DNA of 64,000 nt, taken from Verrucomicrobiales bacterium. GTDB lineage: Bacteria > Verrucomicrobiota > Verrucomicrobiae > Limisphaerales > UBA1100. The stretch lies in assembly GCA_002721895.1 (NCBI GenBank), contig PBLV01000063.1:62001-126000 (forward strand). Reading direction: 5' to 3'. Shown piece by piece: positions 18,601 to 29,100 of the stretch (position 1 is its first letter; each line of letters starts with the position of its first letter). The notes under the pieces are model-generated. The model saw nothing but the letters and a program-made list of their open reading frames with translations. It was not told the origin of the DNA and did no database searches. The position numbers were made by a program, and so were the translations under genes.

Positions 18601-21600
18601 CTTGGAGCTATGAATAGCTGGGTTGGCAAATCTAGAATGGGGAAGTTCTTTGGTAGCCAGACAGGAATACAGGAGGCAAATGATGCCGCCGCCAAGACTG
18701 CTGCGGAATATGACAAAACCAGTAAGAAGCTGGATAAAGGCCGAGACCTGCAGGACAAGCTCCAAGGGAGGGAAAAGAGGCTGCAGGAGCAGAAAGAGAA
18801 GCTCGAAAAGGAGGGGCGCCAGTCACGACTGAAGAGCCGCCGTGAAAGGCGGCGTATTGCGCAAGAATTTTATCAAAATGAAAAAAAGCTTTCGGCTACA
18901 ACGAGGGCGTTGGCCAAGGTAAGAACACTAAATAAACAGGCAGGTTCCGCGAATGCCGCCGCAGAAAAAAGGAATGCCGAGGCCGCCAAGAAGGCAGGTA
19001 AGAGGGAGCGCGCGGCGAATCGGGCTGGCATGGCTGGTATGGCCGCAATGATGGGAGCAAATATGATCGCCGGGCAGATCCAGGGGTCGGAGGGTTTCGA
19101 AACGAGTGGCCTTGCCCAGGCCTCCGCAGGAGCGCTAAACTATGGAGCAATGGGGGCGTCTATGGGTATGATGATCGGCCCGTGGGGAGCTGCTGCAGGA
19201 GCGTTGATTGGCGCAGGCTGGGGGGTATATGATGGAATTAAAAAAGCGGAGGAAGCCAGTCGAAAAATCGCAGATGAAATTAAGAAGGCTGGAGAAGCCG
19301 CTGAAAAAGCATCTGACGCCCAGGAGATAAGCGCCGCAACCGCGCTTCTTTCGAGAACTGATTTTATGGAGGTTCTTGAGCAGGGGAAATTCGGAAGTGG
19401 AAATTTAAACCAACCGTGGAACTCGGAAATTTCAAGAACCGGTAACATATCAGCGAAACAATTTGTTAAAGAATATTTTGCGGCGGCGATGGGCGCAAAG
19501 GTCGGCGTGGGTAATACTCTCGCGAAAGCGGGAATGAGCCAAAGAAATGCCAAAAATACCACGACTCTAAGCGGCGCAAGAGTATTCTTTAGGGGCGACG
19601 AAGAAGCCGATGGCAATGAGGTCCTGGCAAAATACAGCGGGTACGATAGCAAAAGGAATTTCACGAGTAGCGGCGTATTTAAGTTGGCGAATATGACTCC
19701 CGAGCAATTTAGGAACCTGCAACTGGCCGAGGAAAAGAGGGGCGACCCAGATACCGTGTCCCACCTTAAGCGGATGGAGATGAGGGCGAACAGGGGTAAA
19801 GGTGGGTTCCGGAAAAAGAATGATCTGCTGGACATGGCGGAGGTTGTCGGCCCCAACGCAGAGGAGGCCTCAATGCTGTCTGTGATCGCTAGCCTGGGAG
19901 GAATGAGGACCTATTCCAGGCCGAACCTCCGAGAGTATATGATTACAGGCGCCGAAAAAGACGGAAAATCTGCAGGTCTAATGTTTGACGCTATGCACGG
20001 GAAGGACAGAACGGGCGAACTCACTGAGAGATATCGGGGGCTACTTAAGTCTTGGATACAGGAAAACGTGGATGACTCAGTCGCCCCTCAAACGTACATG
20101 GTGAAAAGATATACTGGGCAGGAAGTTTCAATCCCTGGGGATGAAAACAGGCAAGTGATAGGTGATGATGGGAATACCGCGACGATTCCCGCCAAAAGGC
20201 CAGCAACCATAGACGCAACCGCCGTGGGTCAAACTATAAGCGCTGTAGAATATGCCAAGCTCGCGGAAAAAGACAAGGCAAAATGGAAAGAAGTTAAGGT
20301 AGAGCAGCAACTCGGAAAGCCTGAACTTCTTGCTGCTATGGACGAATGGGATGCAGACACACTAGTAGATGCCGCAACCGCCTGGGAGGCCGCAGCCATA
20401 AAGGGGACAACCTCACTGCTGGCCGTTGATAAAGCAAACTCAATGATTCTTCAAACGATGGAATTGCATCTCCATGAGGATCTAAAGCTAATAGATTTAA
20501 AAAGAGACCAAAGCAAAGGAATGCTGGATTTTACCCACAGCATTAACAAGACTCAAAACACCTGGGAGGGATTGACTAGTGAAACGTCTAAGGTCTGGAG
20601 TGATTATAATATAGGAATGCGAAAGGCTTCCGATAAGCACGCCCAATCCTTGCTGGCGGCTGATGTCGCTGCTAGAAAAGCGCTCGAAAAAATGATTATG
20701 GATGAGAGGGGTGAGGGCACTCAAGGTCTGAAGGTAAGGCTCGGTCTTCGTCCTGAGGCTGGAGACAATGAGCTTCGCGATGCGATTCTTGCGTTAGACA
20801 CTGAGACGATGATAAGGGAGGCGGGCCAAACGGTAGGCATGGATAAAAAGAAACAAGGAGACCTTAGGGTAATCCAAGGCAATAGAATGAAGGCCGTAAC
20901 CTCAGCAAACGTCGAGCTCTGGAATTCCGAGGGCAAACTTAAGGCGAATAGGGAAGAGAACTTAATTATAAAGGAGCGGGTGGTGCTAAAAGCTAGAATG
21001 GCCAGGTTCGATAAAAATACCCAATTGAAAGAGCGGTTGAACTTATTGCAGCAAGAACTTCAGCTCACCAGAAGTATTGGCGCTGAAAGTATTAGCCTCG
21101 CAGAAATGCAGGGCGGAACTGCGAGACAAAGATTTTCCTCTTCGCAAAGACAGCGAAAACTAAAATACGAAGCGGGGGTGGAGAGTACCCGCACTTCTCA
21201 AGGACAGGAACTTCTCCAGATGATAAAGCGGGATCCCGCGCTAAAGGCTATAGTTGATAAGGAGGGAGGGTTTGATATTAAAACATATCAAGGTCTCGAT
21301 AGTTCGCAAGCTAAGGCCGACTACTTAATGGGGTTGACGGGAAAACTCAAGGCAAGGAGAAATGCTGCTGAGAAGAAAACTACTGACAAGCTGGACAGCC
21401 TCGCGCGGCATCGCGCTCTTTATAACCAGACTCAAGTGGCCATCTCTCAAGGAGATCTAAGCCACTCGTCTCCCCATATGATAAAGAAGGCCGAAATGTA
21501 CGACGCCATGGTTCTTTCCCCTGAGCAGGCTCGCACCCGCCTTATGCAGGCGTTGAAAACGGGATCGCTCGATCCGATTTCAGTGGAGGGGGGCGAGATG

Positions 21601-23802
21601 AGAGACTCCTCCCTCCCCGCTATCACCGGGGATGACTATCGAGCATTGAAAGCGATGGGCAATAAAAGATCCGCCCATTTCAAAGCTGCCTTCGATGCCC
21701 GTAATGCAGGTAGTACAAAATTAAATTTCAAGGACGGAAGATTTACGTTAGGCGAAGAGAAGGGTGCTTGGGAAGGTGGTGTAAATAAGAGAGGTGGGGC
21801 GAGTGGGGACCCCCGCGACTGGCAAAAATCTTATACCAAAGCTGAGCGCGAAGCACTGAAGAAGATGGGCTTCGACTCGCTTAAGCTGAGCCGTAGCCCC
21901 GGAGCTCTAACAGAACTAGCTGGTAAATATAAGGAACGAGCTCCGGCAATTGATAAAGAGGCTTCTCAAGCATCTTTGGATATCGCAGTACGGAAAAACC
22001 TAGAGGCGGAAAAGCTCACAAGGCAAAAATCTAAAGAGATTGGTCTAGAAAGTCATTCTGCGGAGGCCCTCTCCCAATCGTTGGAGGCAATACGCGGTAA
22101 ATCCGATGAGCACGCAAAGGTGCTCGCTAAAATGGAGGCCGAATATGAAATCGCTAAAAAATTAGCCGAAATAGAACATGGGGAAAAGCGCGGCGAGGGC
22201 GCCTTCGGTAGAGGGATGAACCGCGCAATGAATCAAATACAGGACAGGGTTGAAACTTTTAATCATTCACTTGGCGAAGCAATACCTGAAGCATTTTCAA
22301 ACGGCATGTCCAACGCAATGATGAATGCTATCCGCAACGGAGGCAAGCTTAAGGACGTACTGCGTGACGCAGCCCTAAGTTTCCTGGACACTTTCAATCA
22401 AAAAATGATGGGCCATTTCGCCGACCAAGCTACCATGGCCTTGTTTGGCTCCGGGGAGCGGAGGACAAGAAAGGGGTACGCCAAAGGCGGCCTAGTAGGA
22501 TTCAATGATGGCGGGCTCGCCATGGTTAGTAATCAGGAGTACCGCATGCGTCCGGAGGCCGTAAAAAAATACGGCGTCGGCATGATGGACGCCGTGAACT
22601 CAGGCCACTTCCAACGTAAAGGCGGTGGTGGCCCAAGCTGGGCCATGGGACTAGGCGGCATCGCAGGTAGCTTTTTGGCAAGCAAGCTGTTCGGCAAAAA
22701 GGAAGAAGACAATTGGGAGGTCAGAAAGAAAGACCGCTTCGAAACCGACGGCCAGTGGAAGCGCCAAAACATGTCTGCACATTATATGCAAAACAATGCC
22801 CGCGTTCAGGAGTACGTCGGTGAGCTAAAAGCTCAGGACCAGGCAAACACTCAAAAATTTATAGAAAAGGCAGAAAAAAGAGCTCAAATGGGCCGGCAGA
22901 TATTCACTGCCGTCGCCAGTATTGGAGCTCAAAAACTTGGCGCACACCTAGAGAAGAGCGGCGCATTCGGTAAGGCTGACATGGCGATGGGTTTAGGCAA
23001 AAACATTGAAATGTCCGACGGGACGCTAGCTAAGATGTCTCCAGACGGACAGGTGTTTAAGGTATCCTCCGACGCCGGCTATGGTATGAAGGCCGCAGCA
23101 GAGATGAGCGGGACTGGCCATTCTTTTGATTTCAAACAAAGCTCAGGAATGTTCGGGGGAAAGAAAGACTATGGATATCTTGACCGAGGAGCCATTGAAA
23201 GCTACGCAGAAAGTCAGGGGGGAGGCTCAAGCTGGTTTCATGATGATGGCAGCTTTAAATTTTCAAGCAGAGAGAAGCCAGGCAGACTCTCAACATGGGC
23301 TAATTCTCCCTGGAAAAAAGGCAGCGTTGGCGAAAAGGCGACGGAGGCCACAAAAAAACTCAAGGAGTTCATAAAGGATACGGGTAGAAAAATAATCCCC
23401 CTTAGGAAAGCAACCGGCGGCAAGATCGTAGGGCAATCCGGCATCGACCAAATTCCCACCATGCTTTCAGAGGGCGAGTACGTAATAAGGGCTGACGCCG
23501 TAAGAAAAATGGGCGTGCCCACCTTGGATAAAATTAACGCCGGCAGATTCAACAAGGGAGGCATCGTTACCAATGCCAGCAGTGATCCCGGCGGAAGCTT
23601 GGGTGGCGCAAGCACAAACAATGTCTCTATAACCGTCAACGTCGATAAGTCCGGCGGCGAATCCAGCGGTGGTGACGACGAGAGGTCTGGAGATGGCGGA
23701 GAAGATAAAATGGATAAGTTCTCCTCAAGAATCAAGGATCAAGTCATCACTGTAATTAAGGAGGAGAGCCGACCTGGAGGGCTGTTAGACGACGGCGCGT
23801 AA
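15673..23802 (+). CDS. Tail tape measure protein, 2709 aa
   Basis: Sets tail length and is ejected with the DNA. Residues about 50-350 match the TP901-type tape measure core (ARVLAFGASVGVINAVAGAF, AGQSARSAGVDINQLIGLVT). Glycine-rich hydrophobic segments near 1117-1190 could cross the host membrane. Long charged helical regions follow. A lambda gpH-like stretch (FSNGMSNAMMNAIRNGGKLK) lies near 2210, and typical C-terminal boxes follow (GGLVGFNDGG; LSEGEYVIRADAVRKMG). Unusual is the region 537-980: four motifs of the form G(F/Y/I)(V/I)PN(Y/F) at 545-551, 628-634, 907-913 and 970-976, with a segment between them that has E823, D843/D845 and D866-Y-K868, recalling PD-(D/E)XK nucleases. At 0.15 nm per residue the tail would be about 400 nm, long for a siphovirus. 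Confidence 0.95.
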   Translation: MSINVNVHANTDPLVRDVHAAVDRINRSGRLKIRIDDKGVTQPLGNMKRGADEFTKSLEASNARVLAFGASVGVINAVAGAFKGLVQATMEVEKNLTDINVVMGLTTGQLDKFGGGLMKVAAETGAGFRAASEAATEFARQGLSVNETLKRTKDALILTRLTGMKAADSVKSLTAAMNTFKGEIADSTALVSKFAAVDVKFAVSAEDFAQAIARAGQSARSAGVDINQLIGLVTAAQERTARGGAVIGNAFKTIFTRVRRSSTLAELENLGIAVRDLQGKTLPAMKIMQSLANTYDTLTDAQRAYISQNVAGVFQINILKAALADLGKTNSVTAQATAIAASATDESNRKNEQLRQTMSALATETGVAVQELAKKIGDIALAPGINKVLDGIKGMAEGLGGILGDGEQEGNKFAQGLLRGVGNILTGPGLVMFAAVAGKLFVNAVKYAQQSLGSLLNINKTANARRNIEQSLMQVLTQNAGLQKEMLRTDISREQKERTILQLIQQQTQEASRLAALTKSMAPVMMRQGIGPGLSMRSGGRGALGFIPNYAAADDEKAEARKGGYAPGAVRTMRMPGVGSVVYNTAERVKKFPGLTQPAIMPPGGKAKDNYAKEFYGAHGFDPYMAGGYVPNFAIKILTGRYPNRTERTFKTPEDAIAAGISPKHSALAQYNLKSSAVTTPATAYNATALASMLIPEMKSGVLPPITRTPTPADRAVIAGKFLGDKSLSEDPRIKRPYIFRGFGIQESAMDKFSESKYGGIDGLLKKQIIGAVTNYANRIKIKGVEPLGKSHEGAIEAKIFATKDDRSGMSGALGALYGAIFETALETRLKTEASDPETPGGDFDVKRVGPNIRALFGKDVAKMADYKAQDTSENRESMAAKIAKEVLWKSGVKATPKPKSKKASMGFVPNFADPLSDAIGREMSAGVPVSKIRIGSHKRLVGRSNPAGLGVTNTDDEPNGLRDVLGATGIVPNYFLGAMNSWVGKSRMGKFFGSQTGIQEANDAAAKTAAEYDKTSKKLDKGRDLQDKLQGREKRLQEQKEKLEKEGRQSRLKSRRERRRIAQEFYQNEKKLSATTRALAKVRTLNKQAGSANAAAEKRNAEAAKKAGKRERAANRAGMAGMAAMMGANMIAGQIQGSEGFETSGLAQASAGALNYGAMGASMGMMIGPWGAAAGALIGAGWGVYDGIKKAEEASRKIADEIKKAGEAAEKASDAQEISAATALLSRTDFMEVLEQGKFGSGNLNQPWNSEISRTGNISAKQFVKEYFAAAMGAKVGVGNTLAKAGMSQRNAKNTTTLSGARVFFRGDEEADGNEVLAKYSGYDSKRNFTSSGVFKLANMTPEQFRNLQLAEEKRGDPDTVSHLKRMEMRANRGKGGFRKKNDLLDMAEVVGPNAEEASMLSVIASLGGMRTYSRPNLREYMITGAEKDGKSAGLMFDAMHGKDRTGELTERYRGLLKSWIQENVDDSVAPQTYMVKRYTGQEVSIPGDENRQVIGDDGNTATIPAKRPATIDATAVGQTISAVEYAKLAEKDKAKWKEVKVEQQLGKPELLAAMDEWDADTLVDAATAWEAAAIKGTTSLLAVDKANSMILQTMELHLHEDLKLIDLKRDQSKGMLDFTHSINKTQNTWEGLTSETSKVWSDYNIGMRKASDKHAQSLLAADVAARKALEKMIMDERGEGTQGLKVRLGLRPEAGDNELRDAILALDTETMIREAGQTVGMDKKKQGDLRVIQGNRMKAVTSANVELWNSEGKLKANREENLIIKERVVLKARMARFDKNTQLKERLNLLQQELQLTRSIGAESISLAEMQGGTARQRFSSSQRQRKLKYEAGVESTRTSQGQELLQMIKRDPALKAIVDKEGGFDIKTYQGLDSSQAKADYLMGLTGKLKARRNAAEKKTTDKLDSLARHRALYNQTQVAISQGDLSHSSPHMIKKAEMYDAMVLSPEQARTRLMQALKTGSLDPISVEGGEMRDSSLPAITGDDYRALKAMGNKRSAHFKAAFDARNAGSTKLNFKDGRFTLGEEKGAWEGGVNKRGGASGDPRDWQKSYTKAEREALKKMGFDSLKLSRSPGALTELAGKYKERAPAIDKEASQASLDIAVRKNLEAEKLTRQKSKEIGLESHSAEALSQSLEAIRGKSDEHAKVLAKMEAEYEIAKKLAEIEHGEKRGEGAFGRGMNRAMNQIQDRVETFNHSLGEAIPEAFSNGMSNAMMNAIRNGGKLKDVLRDAALSFLDTFNQKMMGHFADQATMALFGSGERRTRKGYAKGGLVGFNDGGLAMVSNQEYRMRPEAVKKYGVGMMDAVNSGHFQRKGGGGPSWAMGLGGIAGSFLASKLFGKKEEDNWEVRKKDRFETDGQWKRQNMSAHYMQNNARVQEYVGELKAQDQANTQKFIEKAEKRAQMGRQIFTAVASIGAQKLGAHLEKSGAFGKADMAMGLGKNIEMSDGTLAKMSPDGQVFKVSSDAGYGMKAAAEMSGTGHSFDFKQSSGMFGGKKDYGYLDRGAIESYAESQGGGSSWFHDDGSFKFSSREKPGRLSTWANSPWKKGSVGEKATEATKKLKEFIKDTGRKIIPLRKATGGKIVGQSGIDQIPTMLSEGEYVIRADAVRKMGVPTLDKINAGRFNKGGIVTNASSDPGGSLGGASTNNVSITVNVDKSGGESSGGDDERSGDGGEDKMDKFSSRIKDQVITVIKEESRPGGLLDDGA

Positions 23803-23803
23803 G

Positions 23804-25159
23804 ATGAGCTTCTCAAGTTATGAACAGGAATTTATTGTCGACAACCAGATTATCTCTGGCATAAGTTCGGTTAGTGTTTCCTACGGGTCGGATGTTACCC
23901 CTCTTTATTTGGCCGGCATAGGCTATGTGGATAGTTTTATCAGTGGTCCTGTTGAGGGGGAATTTAATATTACCCGCTACATGATTGGCGAGGATCTGCT
24001 CGCAGGCATTAGCGACACAAGAGATATTTCAGGAGGGTTTGCCTTAGGGGAGGGGGTTCTTCAATCTGGCTTTACTAAAGGAAGGGTGGTCTCTAGGAAG
24101 GTTGCCTGTAATATAGGTGAAGTCCCCACGATTGAAAACACTATCAAAATCTACGGCAACTTCGGCGGGGGTATACCCGCCATAACTGACGTCGACATCA
24201 CTGCTGGAAGCTTTGTCTCTGGACTTACGTATAAAATAACCTCCAGCGGAACCACCAACTTTCCGGGCGCCGCAGACAATAACGTTGGCACAGTATTTAC
24301 AGCTACTGGAGCAGGCTCAGGCACAGGAACGGCTACGATTGTCTATTCTGAGCCCCCAACCATGGAGGAATCTTTGGCGGCATACGACAGGGTCAAGGTG
24401 GATGCAGTCGACAGAGAGTACATCATTCCCACTCAGGGAAGCATCAGAATAACCATAGGGACAAACAATTATAGCATATTAGGATTCAATTATGATAGAA
24501 CACTCAATATCGATGCTTTATACGCTTTAAATAAGGAGCATATTGACTCACTAAAATGGTATGAGGCACACGACACACAAATTACTTATCCCATTGAAAC
24601 AAAATTCGACTTTACTATAGCTCAAGAAGATTATAATATTCTACAAATGAGGGAGTTAATGGATTATGATTCTATAAATACGTCTGTTGCTGATTTGGAT
24701 ATTAAGATATATGATCCTCAGTCTATGGAAGGGCCTGCCCCGAACCCTGCGTTTGATAACTATGATGCCGCCGTAAATTACGCCGACAAGGCTCAAGTAA
24801 GGTACGCCGACCCTGGATCTCCCACTGGCTACAGGAACTGGCAGAAGGTTGGTGCGGAAAACTCTGGAGCACACCAAGCTCCCGGAACGGACCCGAATGA
24901 ATGGAAGGAGGTGTGGATTGTCATTAATTCTTATTTCGCTACACGCGCCAAGATGTCTTCTGCGTCCCAAGCTTCCGCCACTGGAGACGACACCACTGTG
25001 AACTTAACGTTCATTGGCTACGAAACTGACCCAAAAACCCCAGACCAACACGAGGGTACTTCATACTTGTATCCCGACGTAACTCCAGGCGATTTTGACG
25101 ACGAAGGTGATCAAGCAAACTCTGACGAGAGCGTATTAGGAGGGCTTACGAGTGAGTGA
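23804..25159 (+). CDS. Distal tail structural protein, 451 aa
   Basis: Follows the tape measure stop by one base, where siphophages encode distal tail proteins. The N-terminus is beta-rich (QEFIVDNQIISGISSVSVSY). Residues about 130-180 form a module with the signature Y.I.SSGTTNFPGA..NNVGTVFTATG, also found in the 3693-aa fibre and in modified form in the fibre at 1-3358. Residues about 317-370 carry a carbohydrate-binding-like unit (YADKAQVRYADPGSPTGYRN, then a W-K-E-V-W end). The region from about 180 to 300 resembles a tail tube or baseplate beta domain. The exact role (distal tail, hub or tube-like) cannot be fixed from sequence alone. It overlaps the next gene by 8 nt. Confidence 0.6.
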   Translation: MSFSSYEQEFIVDNQIISGISSVSVSYGSDVTPLYLAGIGYVDSFISGPVEGEFNITRYMIGEDLLAGISDTRDISGGFALGEGVLQSGFTKGRVVSRKVACNIGEVPTIENTIKIYGNFGGGIPAITDVDITAGSFVSGLTYKITSSGTTNFPGAADNNVGTVFTATGAGSGTGTATIVYSEPPTMEESLAAYDRVKVDAVDREYIIPTQGSIRITIGTNNYSILGFNYDRTLNIDALYALNKEHIDSLKWYEAHDTQITYPIETKFDFTIAQEDYNILQMRELMDYDSINTSVADLDIKIYDPQSMEGPAPNPAFDNYDAAVNYADKAQVRYADPGSPTGYRNWQKVGAENSGAHQAPGTDPNEWKEVWIVINSYFATRAKMSSASQASATGDDTTVNLTFIGYETDPKTPDQHEGTSYLYPDVTPGDFDDEGDQANSDESVLGGLTSE

Positions 25160-26171
25160 GTTTACAAATTTCAATAGATGCCTCATTGAGCTCGGCGACC
25201 AACAAATCTATGCCACCTCCGCTTCGTTGAGTAGCTCCACATCGCTAGCGAGGGACACCCGACTAAATGGGTTCAGCGAAGATCTCGCTGGCGCAACAGT
25301 AAACGACCCGAATCTGGTACCCTCTGGCCCGCTAAAGGGTTCGCTGTCTTTTGAATTTATTATTGCCGAACAACACTTCAATCCAATTAAATCTATTTTT
25401 GATATAAGCAAATCAATGAGTGATGGTTTTATTCCTATTGGTCGGATTGGTTCGTATAGATTTTGGAATGCAGCTATAACTAGTTTTTCATTTACTATGG
25501 AGCCGTTCCAATTGGTGAGGGCAAGCGCTGAGTATGATATATTTGGTACAATATTTGAGGTCGGTGACAAGAACCTTCCTGATCCACCGTATATTAATCC
25601 TGCAGAAAGCTTGAAAGGCTTCGGAGAGGTTACCGCAAGCGGGATCAACCTCCAAGACGAAAACGAAAGTTTTGACTTGAGGATGCTCAAGGCCGAATAC
25701 ACAGCCTCAGTTAATAGAAACATAAACTATACAATCAGAATGAACGAACAGCCCGGGAGTAAACTATACTCCGGGGGAGTGCTGCCGTACAGGGCTGCGC
25801 TTAATGAGATAGATATTAATTGCAATGTAAAGGCGAATAAAATCATAAACTACATCAATCACAAGGGCGTAATCCAAATGAGGAGCGGCGGAACTTTTCC
25901 TGAAGAGGTTGCTGTGCAGTTAAATTTGTATGGAGCATTTAAGGAGAACGTATATACGAAGATCTCTGACTCCTCTGAAAAAATCGACGAGAAGGCATAC
26001 CTCGATCTTCCTGATGGCGGTGGCGGAAAAGATCTGTACTCTGGGCCAGAAAGGGAGTCAATGCATATAGCCTCGTTTGGCTGCTCGGGAAAGGTTACCA
26101 GTCAGGCGTTGAACGCCCAAGAGGGAGGCTATCTTAGTGGAGGGTTCTCTGTAAGGCAGGTGGTAAAATAA
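25152..26171 (+). CDS. Distal tail structural protein, 339 aa
   Basis: Starts at GTG 25152, inside the end of the previous gene, and shares one base with the following ATG, so the three genes are probably coupled. The protein is beta-rich throughout (GSLSFEFIIAEQHFNPIKSI; WNAAITSFSFTMEPFQLVRA). It ends with a GYLSGGFSVRQVVK segment resembling the last strand of tube-like domains. No enzyme motif is seen. It lies between the tape measure and the gpL homologue, so it belongs to the tail tip or distal tail. The name is a positional assignment. Confidence 0.55.
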   Translation: MSEFTNFNRCLIELGDQQIYATSASLSSSTSLARDTRLNGFSEDLAGATVNDPNLVPSGPLKGSLSFEFIIAEQHFNPIKSIFDISKSMSDGFIPIGRIGSYRFWNAAITSFSFTMEPFQLVRASAEYDIFGTIFEVGDKNLPDPPYINPAESLKGFGEVTASGINLQDENESFDLRMLKAEYTASVNRNINYTIRMNEQPGSKLYSGGVLPYRAALNEIDINCNVKANKIINYINHKGVIQMRSGGTFPEEVAVQLNLYGAFKENVYTKISDSSEKIDEKAYLDLPDGGGGKDLYSGPERESMHIASFGCSGKVTSQALNAQEGGYLSGGFSVRQVVK

Positions 26172-29100
26172 TGAGCGACAGGTATAAAGGTTTTTGGTCT
26201 CCGAACTCCAGTTATGGCGCTGGTGATATAGTAACATATTATCCCTCAAGCTCCGATGGCGGCTATAGTGGTTCTCCCGCTTTTTATAAGCTGAAATCTG
26301 GCTTATCCACCGGACCCGTAAGAAATAACCTAGGGTATAACGCATGTCCGTTGAAAAACTTTAAGTGGCCCGTGCTGTCATCCGTCGGAAGAGATTTAAA
26401 ACTTAGTGAAGATCAAAATTTTGACCCCACAAAAGGCGACCAACTAGATCAAACGATATCCGAAATACTCTCCGAGACATCTGACTGGACGCAATATAAA
26501 TACTACAAGATAAATGTCTGGGACGGCCCCAACGGGAAGTCTGGTAGCCTGGAGATAAATAGCGTATACTGGGAAACTCATACCCCAACCGCCGGGGATC
26601 CTAATGCCGCCGACACCTCAACACAAACATTCTCCGCCACAGGAATGACGACCGTAAGCGTGGGAACGTATAATGCCCCGGAGGATGTTGATGTTACTTT
26701 TGATGAGGTCAAGGACTCGGAGGAAGGTGGCGAGCTCGAGTCTGATAATTACTATATATCAAACGTTCAAAACTACAAGGGGTACTGGAGCGCGGGCCAG
26801 AGCTATAAAAAATTTGATATTGTCCGCCATCGAGACAGCAACAAGTTTTACTACGCAAGAAAAGATATTACCTCTCCCGATGTAGCTTTTAATGTTGCGG
26901 ATATAACTTTTCACATCCGTCCCCCCGTCCCAAATCTTACGGAAAATCACGTAGGAAATCTTGAGTTTGTGGGGCATGCCTCATCGGGGGGGTTTAAACA
27001 GGCAGGATTCGAGTCAGGGCAGTCTATCCAAATAGAAATAAACGGAAACTTAAAAACATATTCCATCTCAATGCTGACGGAAAAAATAATTGTGCTGTCA
27101 ATGTATCAATTTGGAGATCGGGAAGTTAGGCAGGTGGTGGAAAGCGATCTACTTGAATCTGCCGACAGCCAAACTCAGACCGTGCTTGTCAAGACTTCTG
27201 ATCTAGACGATGAGAATTGGTCGAGTAATTCATTTTTCTTCGACGCAGACTATGGTTCGTCTATTTCCTTTAAGGGTTATAATGCGCAATACGAATATGG
27301 CGACGGGTATAAGGTTGTGAAGCCAAGGGGAATAAATAGCCTGAGCGTAGATTTTAATTTAAAATTCACAAATAGAACTAGCAGAGAAGCTAATGCAATT
27401 CTTCACTTTATAGAAAACAACCTTGGGCAGCACGAAGTTCAGCAAGAAAAATATACTCTTGAATACGATCAGGGTATAGATGGATTTAATATGGACGGCG
27501 ACTCGCTATTCTTTCCCTATAATAATACCGAAAATCTAACTAGAAAATTTTATTGTTTTGATTTTAATCATACTATTGAGGGTGAGGACGTTCATACTGT
27601 AGATGCTAGGATATTTAATAATAATACTTCCATCCTTCATCGCAATGATTACCTGTATGTAAATAAACCCGAAGTCTACGACGCCGAGCAAACATACTAT
27701 AAGCACGACATTGTATACGTCCCCGGTTCTGACGCCTACTATTATTATCAGGGAGAAGAAAATGCAAGGGGCGATCCTCCGACCGGGTTATATGGGGTGT
27801 CAATTAATAAGGATAAGTGGACCAGGGAGTTTTACTGGAAGCCGTCCAGTAGTTTTAATGTTAATCACAGCCCTAGTATTGCAGAATTGTCCTCCAAGGC
27901 TTCCGCATATAAGCAGTACTTTCCGAAAAACAAAAACAATGTTAATCTGCTGTCGTTTTCCGTAACCTTTGCAAATAGGAGTGAAAAGGAGGCGTATGCT
28001 ATCCTTCATTTTCTAGAATCCCATTTGGCTTACAAGTCTTTTTTGTTTATTCCTCCTGCCCCCTATAATCGCAAGCGTAGATTTATATGTCAGCAATGGG
28101 ATCACACCTATACCTTTCGAGACAGTCATACCATCACCGCAAAATTTGAGCAATATTCGCTGGGTCAAAATACCCCGCTGGACGACGATGAAATGGATAA
28201 CCTTACTCCTACGGTAGAGAACCGATCCGCGCGACTGGCCTTGGTTAATCCTGTCGAATTGCGCTCTTCGTCTCTGGGGGTATTCGTTCTTAAAAATCAA
28301 ATCGAAATAAAGAACACCGGAGAAACCGAGGCAAGCAATATTGTAGCGTCCGTTTCTGGCGACTTTACTATGTCAAGTTTAGCGTTTAATAGGGATGATG
28401 GGGCCTACCTTTCTGCAGTTGACGGGATCTCGCGAAAGACCAATACCGCTAATTACGACAATAGTGAAGGCGGAGCCTTTCTGTATGAAGAGAGTGGTAG
28501 CGCAAAGTCCCAAGACAACTTAGGTCGGATCGGAACGCTAGACTTTGCTGCGGGAAAACTAACTAACCGAGCCGCAGCCGGTGTGGCACACATTAGTAAG
28601 GATTTTTTGAACCCCAATAAAGACCCTACGCTTAAGCCTGGCGAGTCTGCGTTTGCGGAAATATATTATACTACTGGCGCCGCTGAAAAGGGGGAAGTAT
28701 TAGGAAATCTAACTGTCACGTATAAATCTTTGGACACAGATAAAACATCCAAATACGAAATCACTGCAACCGTCGCCCAAGACCACATAGTTCCCGAAAC
28801 AATTGACGTTGCTATCGAGGGGACTCCAGAGGCAGACATATATAAGAAAAGCTACAGCATAGACCGATACTCTGAGTTTGATTTTATTTCAGAGGAAAAC
28901 GTGTTCCAAACCATCCAGCATAGCGCGATCCTGGAAGACTCCATTATGGCTGAGCCTCAGGATCTAAGCGAAGTGACAAACATGCTTAGTCAAAACGGGC
29001 TGGAAGGGAAGCTCGCCCTGGGCATAGTATACGATAGTGAGTGGAAGTACCTTTCCACTTCAGTCGCAGTTGGCAGCTCCCTAGGGGGCAACTTGCCCAC

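Noticed and set aside
19140..19856. 238-aa open frame on the minus strand inside the tape measure gene
   Set aside because: It is antisense to the well-supported tape measure frame, has no ribosome binding site and its composition is that of a reverse frame (proline, serine and alanine rich).
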